Shown here: positions 6,225 to 8,970 of the stretch, one piece after another | Layout: every line of letters starts with the position of its first letter | Position numbering within the stretch: the stretch's first letter is position 1 | NCBI GenBank assembly: GCA_936943465.1 | Contig: CAKZJN010000452.1 | Span: 1 to 8,970, forward strand | DNA from: an uncultured Rhodoferax sp. | Lineage (GTDB): Bacteria > Pseudomonadota > Gammaproteobacteria > Burkholderiales > Burkholderiaceae_C | Length of the DNA stretch: 8,970 bases | Direction: 5' to 3' | The notes under the pieces: model-generated | Seen by the model: only the letters and a program-made list of their open reading frames with translations | What the model was told of the DNA's origin: nothing | The model's database searches: none | Position numbers and translations under genes: made by a program

Positions 6225-7502
6225 GTGCAACAATTGGTACTGCAGTAGATAGACCCCGGCACCAGCCAGATAGCCCACAAAGGCCAAGCCGCTGATCTTT
6301 TTGACATACCAGAAGAAGTGGATTTTCTCCAACCCCATGGCGGCCACACCGGCCGCTGAGCCAATGATCAGAATGGAACCTCCGGTGCCTGCGCAATAGG
6401 CCAGGAACTCCCAGAAGAAATGGTCCGGTGGGTACTGCGCCAGGCTGTACATGCCCATGGATGCGGCCACCAGCGGCACGTTGTCCACAATGGCGCTGGC
6501 CACGCCGATGATCATCACGATCACATCCTGACGCCCTACGGTTTGATCCAGCCAGGTCGCCAGCGCGGTCAATAGATGGGCGTGCTCCAACGTGGCGACC
6601 GACAGCAGAATGCCGATGAAGAACACCAGCGAGCCCATATCGATCTTGCTCATGGCATGTACCAGGGTCAGCGACTCGCGGCTGCTTTCATCTTGGTTGC
6701 GATGGACCAGGTCACCGACGATCCACAAAATGCCCAGTCCAAACAAAATGCCGAGGAAGGGCGGCAGATGCGTGACGGTCTTGAAGACCGGCACCGCCAC
6801 CAGGATTCCAAGGCCCAGGCCGAACATCAGATTGCGCTCAAACACGCTGCTGTGGTCCGTATCGGCAACATCTTCGGTGGGGCCCTGCACGCTTTTGCCG
6901 CGCAACATATAGGCCACGATTGCCAGGGGCACCAGCAAGCTGGCCAGTGACGGCAAGAAAACGGCCTTGATGATGGCCAAGCTGGTGACCTGGCCACCAA
7001 TCCATAGCATGGTGGTGGTCACGTCGCCAATGGGCGACCAGGCGCCGCCGGAGTTGGCCGCGATGACGATGATGCCGGCAAAGAACAGTCGGTCATCGTG
7101 CTTGGCCAGCAGTTTGCGCATTAATGAAATCATCACAATCGTGGTGGTGAGGTTGTCCAGAATTGCGCTGAGGAAGAACGTGACAAAGCCGACTAGCCAC
7201 ATCAGCGTCGAGAGCTTGGTGGTTTTGATGCGCGAGGTGATGACGTCGAAGCCGTTGTGCGCGTCCACCACTTCCACGATGGTCATGGCACCCATCAGAA
7301 AAAACACAATCTGGGCGGTTGCCATGAGCGACTCGCCCAACTGTTCACCCACCAGATGGCCATCGCCTACCGACATGGCGTAAATCGTCCACAAAAGGCC
7401 CGCACTCACCAAGGCCGAACCTGACTTGTTGATTTTGAGGGGATGCTCCAATGCTATTGCCGCGTAGGCAACGACAAAAACTACCACCAGTGCAGTCAGC
7501 AT
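6222..7502 (-). CDS. nhaD: NhaD-type Na+/H+ antiporter
   Basis: From the ATG at 7500-7502 this is a 426-residue inner-membrane protein of the NhaD family (ion transporter superfamily, related to ArsB). Landmarks in order: ALEHPLKINKS (17-28), ILDNLTTTIVM (114-124) and IVDNVPLVAAS (338-348), the paired DN motifs, ANSGGAWSPIGDVTTTM (149-165), and AGTGGSILIIGSAAG (371-385). About 11-13 membrane segments are apparent. NhaD exports Na+ or Li+ in exchange for protons, supporting salt and alkaline tolerance. The frame is open to an ATG at 7656-7658 (478 residues), but the additional 52 residues are Ala/Ser/His-rich and not membrane-like. AGGA lies 8 bases before ATG 7502, and MLTALVVVFV is a natural family start. 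The gene is preceded by a structured leader. Confidence 0.94.
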   Translation of the reverse strand: MLTALVVVFVVAYAAIALEHPLKINKSGSALVSAGLLWTIYAMSVGDGHLVGEQLGESLMATAQIVFFLMGAMTIVEVVDAHNGFDVITSRIKTTKLSTLMWLVGFVTFFLSAILDNLTTTIVMISLMRKLLAKHDDRLFFAGIIVIAANSGGAWSPIGDVTTTMLWIGGQVTSLAIIKAVFLPSLASLLVPLAIVAYMLRGKSVQGPTEDVADTDHSSVFERNLMFGLGLGILVAVPVFKTVTHLPPFLGILFGLGILWIVGDLVHRNQDESSRESLTLVHAMSKIDMGSLVFFIGILLSVATLEHAHLLTALATWLDQTVGRQDVIVMIIGVASAIVDNVPLVAASMGMYSLAQYPPDHFFWEFLAYCAGTGGSILIIGSAAGVAAMGLEKIHFFWYVKKISGLAFVGYLAGAGVYLLQYQLLH

Positions 7503-7655
7503 GTCCCACGTCCTGGGAGCGAAAGAAGAGTGAAATTGAATGGCAGACGCAGGCGAGTCGGTATGTGGAGCGCTCGCAAGGACTGCCGAGGCAGCAGGGG
7601 TTGGGTCATGGTCGTGTTTACTCCGCGTGGCGGCCCGACCAGCGCAAAAACCTGC

Positions 7656-7675
7656 CATGCCAAGGTACTGGCATG
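7656..7675 (-). promoter_or_regulatory. Hairpin in the nhaD leader carrying two ATG codons
   Basis: CATGCCA (7656-7662), 6-base loop, TGGCATG (7669-7675): a perfect 7-bp stem in the minus-strand transcript, followed after 5 bases by a run of five U. The 5' arm holds the ATG of an 18-codon upstream ORF (7618-7674) and the 3' arm holds the ATG of the long nhaD reading frame (7658). It could be an attenuator-like or start-hiding element downstream of the folded domain, but the U run is not immediately adjacent, so it is not a canonical terminator. Confidence 0.4.
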
Positions 7676-7704
7676 AACACCCGCAGCCATTTTATGCGAG
7701 GCAG

Positions 7705-7794
7705 TTTGGAACTCGGCATTGCCAACCGCGCTCCGGTTAAGTTTCCAAAACGATAAATCTCACCCGCCCCGACTACCCGTGCGCAATGGCAATG
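7705..7794 (-). promoter_or_regulatory. Structured, pseudoknot-capable 5' leader of nhaD (candidate ion-sensing riboswitch)
   Basis: In the minus-strand RNA, CAUUGCCA (7794-7787) pairs perfectly with UGGCAAUG (7724-7717). Just inside, GCGC (7784-7781) pairs with GCGC (7731-7728), and the two are joined by UU facing GGU. The enclosed 49 bases begin with a G-rich stretch (ACGGGUAGUCGGGGCGGGUG) and can form inner pairs such as CGG/CCG and GGUGAG/CUUAACC. A loop segment UUUGGAA (7749-7743) is exactly complementary to UUCCAAA (7711-7705), which begins 5 bases after the closing helix, giving a 7-bp pseudoknot. Known Na+ (DUF1646) and Li+ (nhaA-I, nhaA-II) riboswitches precede Na+/H+ antiporter genes, so cation sensing is a reasonable hypothesis; I could not match a published consensus from memory. 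I find no clear promoter upstream. Confidence 0.55.
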
Positions 7795-7834
7795 ATGTGC
7801 AGGACACACGGTGAGAATCGCATCTCGGTGCGCC

Positions 7835-8107
7835 CTACTTGCTAGGGTAGACCAGGTCCGCGCGGCGGTTCTGGGCCCAGGATGCTTCGTCATGGCCCGT
7901 CGCCTTGGGCTTCTCGCGGCCCCAACTTACGGCCTCCATCTGCGCGTCCGTGGCACCGTAAACCTTCAGTGCAGTCACCACGGCTGCGGCCCGCTTCTGG
8001 CCCAAGGCAAGGTTGTACTCAGCGCTTCCCCGCTCGTCCGCATTACCCTCGACCTTGATTGCCACTTTGGAGTTTTTGGCCAGGAATTTGCCATGCAGGT
8101 CAATCGG
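7835..8107 (-). pseudogene. pal: C-terminal fragment of Pal (peptidoglycan-associated lipoprotein)
   Basis: Ninety codons match the C-terminal OmpA-like, peptidoglycan-binding half of Pal: KVEGNADERGSAEYNLALGQ followed by a KRAAAVVTALK helix, MEAVSWGREKPKATGHDE and NRRADLVYPSK. Asp and Arg of NADERG and the NRRAD block are the residues that hold diaminopimelate in Pal. The signal peptide, lipobox cysteine and N-terminal half are absent; the frame meets a TAA immediately upstream (8108-8110). That TAA is the stop of the antiporter remnant, in the same frame. The only in-frame start is a GTG at 8063-8065 without a good ribosome binding site. A truncated Pal lacking export signals cannot work in the Tol-Pal complex. 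It is a partial copy of pal; the intact gene must be elsewhere. Confidence 0.85.
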
Positions 8108-8518
8108 TTAAATCCGAGTGAACGCAACAATCGCAACGAATGTCGGAAGTAGCGCCCAGAGAAGCAGGCCCCCCGCTCCAATCGATTCATCCGAAAAGCC
8201 CTTACGCAGCAGTGCAACTCCAGCAGGATTTGGAGCGTTGGCGATAATTGTTAGTCCACCACCCGCGACAGCACCAGCCACTAAGTTGTACTTGGCTTCT
8301 TCGGAAATTCCCACAATAAGCGAGCCCAAATAGGTCAAGGCAGCGTTGTCAGTAACCGCCGTCAATCCGATTGCACCAAAGAACAATGTCTTTGGAGACA
8401 TGCTGGACACGATAGGCTGGAGCCACCACTGCTGCATTCCACCCAATACGACCAATCCCGCCAGGAAGAAAGCCACGAGTAGGGACTCCTTCGACGTCCC
8501 CCCAGATTTGAGTAGCAG
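8108..8518 (-). pseudogene. C-terminal fragment of a putative Na+/H+ antiporter (Na_H_antiport_3 type)
   Basis: About 136 codons read as the C-terminal third of a membrane transporter: KESLLVAFFLAGLVVLGG, then MQQWWLQP, FGAIGLTAVTDNAALTYLG, AGGGLTIIANAPNPAGVALL and LLLWALLPTFVAIVAF. The TDNAALTYLGSL and IANAPNPAG stretches are those of the putative Na+/H+ antiporters of PF07399 (family recalled from memory). The frame is cut on its 5' side by a TAG at 8519-8521, after LLLKSGGTSKES, and I find no continuation in other frames, so the N-terminal two thirds are missing. A GTG at 8474-8476 could start a 122-residue piece, but a transporter this short is unlikely to work. Base composition is noticeably less GC-rich than nhaD. 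It is unrelated in sequence to the intact nhaD close by. Confidence 0.8.
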
Positions 8519-8951
8519 CTAACTCTGTAGCCCCGCTACCGCTGCACAAGAGCCCTCAGGGGCGGGATGGTGAACCGAAGGTCTGCTTTAGTAGCGCTGG
8601 TCGTGTCGGTGAACGACTGGTCCAGACTTTCACGACTGACCGTTAAGGGCAGATTCCGAAGCTCACGAAGTACTTCTATCTGGGATCGCAATGGACTGCC
8701 CTAAAGCCGACCGTCGTGAGCACCCGCAATCGCGGCATTCCTGTCACCCAGGCCGGCAGATCGCTTGTCCAGGCGCCGGCCCCATTCGCTGTTACCACAG
8801 AGCCAAAGTGCCAACCACGGGGTTTACGTAAAAAGGGCAGTGCCACAGAAGCAGACGTGGGCGAGCGTGGGCCAGCGAATGGATATGCGGTTTGCCGGCC
8901 CGCACGCCCGTTTGCGCGCCACGCAGCAATCCAGCTAACTTAGCCGTAGGT
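8519..8951. other. Non-coding stretch beyond the antiporter remnant
   Basis: No credible gene in about 430 bases. A 75-codon plus-strand frame (8716-8943) begins with GTG, lacks a ribosome binding site and has an unremarkable composition, so I reject it. The stretch holds the inverted repeat at 8630-8719. It is also bounded by a 9-bp direct repeat CAGCTAACT at 8516-8524 and 8932-8940, one copy lying at the truncation point of the antiporter fragment. No transposase or recombinase is present. Confidence 0.5.
8630..8719. repeat. Imperfect ~24-bp inverted repeat with nested palindrome
   Basis: The left arm (8630-8652) and the reverse complement of the right arm (8696-8719) share TCACGAC at their outer ends and TT(A/T)AGGGCAG at their inner ends (9 of 10 there), differing in the middle. 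The 43-bp centre contains a perfect 10-bp palindrome GAAGTACTTC (8667-8676). The whole could fold into a stem of about 90 nt. Candidates are a dispersed palindromic repeat, a MITE-like element, or an end of a decayed mobile element. No target-site duplication is visible. Confidence 0.45.
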
Positions 8952-8970
8952 AAAAGCCCCTAGTCGGAGC
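8952..8970 (-). terminator. Probable intrinsic terminator at the window edge
   Basis: On the minus strand, GCTCC (8970-8966), loop GACTA, GGGGC (8960-8956) then TTTT (8955-8952). The 5-bp stem includes one G-U pair and may extend past the window. It would end a minus-strand gene lying to the right. Confidence 0.45.

Noticed and set aside
8516..8940. Integron cassette bounded by CAGCTAACT repeats
   Set aside because: The minus-strand sites read GTTAGCT, which deviates from the GTTRRRY core, no paired R'' core or attC fold is found, and there is no cassette ORF or integrase.
8716..8943. 75-codon plus-strand ORF
   Set aside because: GTG start without a ribosome binding site and no family resemblance.
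1..8970. CRISPR array, tRNA or rRNA genes
   Set aside because: No regularly spaced repeats and no cloverleaf or rRNA-like sequence were seen on reading through the window.

Overview
The window looks like chromosomal DNA of a betaproteobacterium, most likely order Burkholderiales (Comamonadaceae-like, e.g. Rhodoferax or Polaromonas relatives). This rests on fairly high GC, the style of the protein sequences and the kinds of genes present; it is an inference, not a database result. Most intact genes are accessory transport, stress or regulatory functions, with a recurring theme of ion and proton movement across the inner membrane.

Layout. 1-360 (-): 5' part of an ABC transporter ATPase of the YbbA/LolD type, running off the window. 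361-771: about 410 bp without a convincing gene, holding a 16-bp direct repeat and a possible decayed minus-strand reading frame. 772-1155 (+): a MAPEG-family membrane protein, followed by a 21-codon small ORF with a good ribosome binding site and a strong intrinsic terminator (1317-1342). 1341-3296 (-): a two-gene unit, ClC chloride channel/antiporter followed by a UspA-type stress protein with an Arg-rich tail. 3297-3428: divergent promoter region with two tandem 23-24 bp operator-like repeats. 3429-6154 (+): an apparent operon of a DapB-like reductase with an altered active-site motif, a MarR regulator and a DUF389 membrane protein. 6222-7502 (-): nhaD, a Na+/H+ antiporter, convergent with DUF389.

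The nhaD upstream region (7503-7834, minus strand) can fold into a compact RNA: a near-continuous 12-14 bp closing helix at 7717-7794 with a G-rich interior, and a loop that can form a 7-bp pseudoknot with the segment just 3' of the helix. This is the architecture of a metabolite- or ion-sensing leader, and Na+ and Li+ riboswitches are known upstream of Na+/H+ antiporter genes. It is the most interesting element here.

Upstream of nhaD, 7835-8518 (-) is a patchwork of two gene remnants in one reading frame: the C-terminal ~90 codons of pal abutting the C-terminal ~136 codons of a second, unrelated putative Na+/H+ antiporter (Na_H_antiport_3 type). The last 450 bp (8519-8970) have no credible gene but contain an imperfect long inverted repeat (8630-8719) and, at the very edge, a probable minus-strand terminator. 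The right end therefore looks like a recombination-prone junction.
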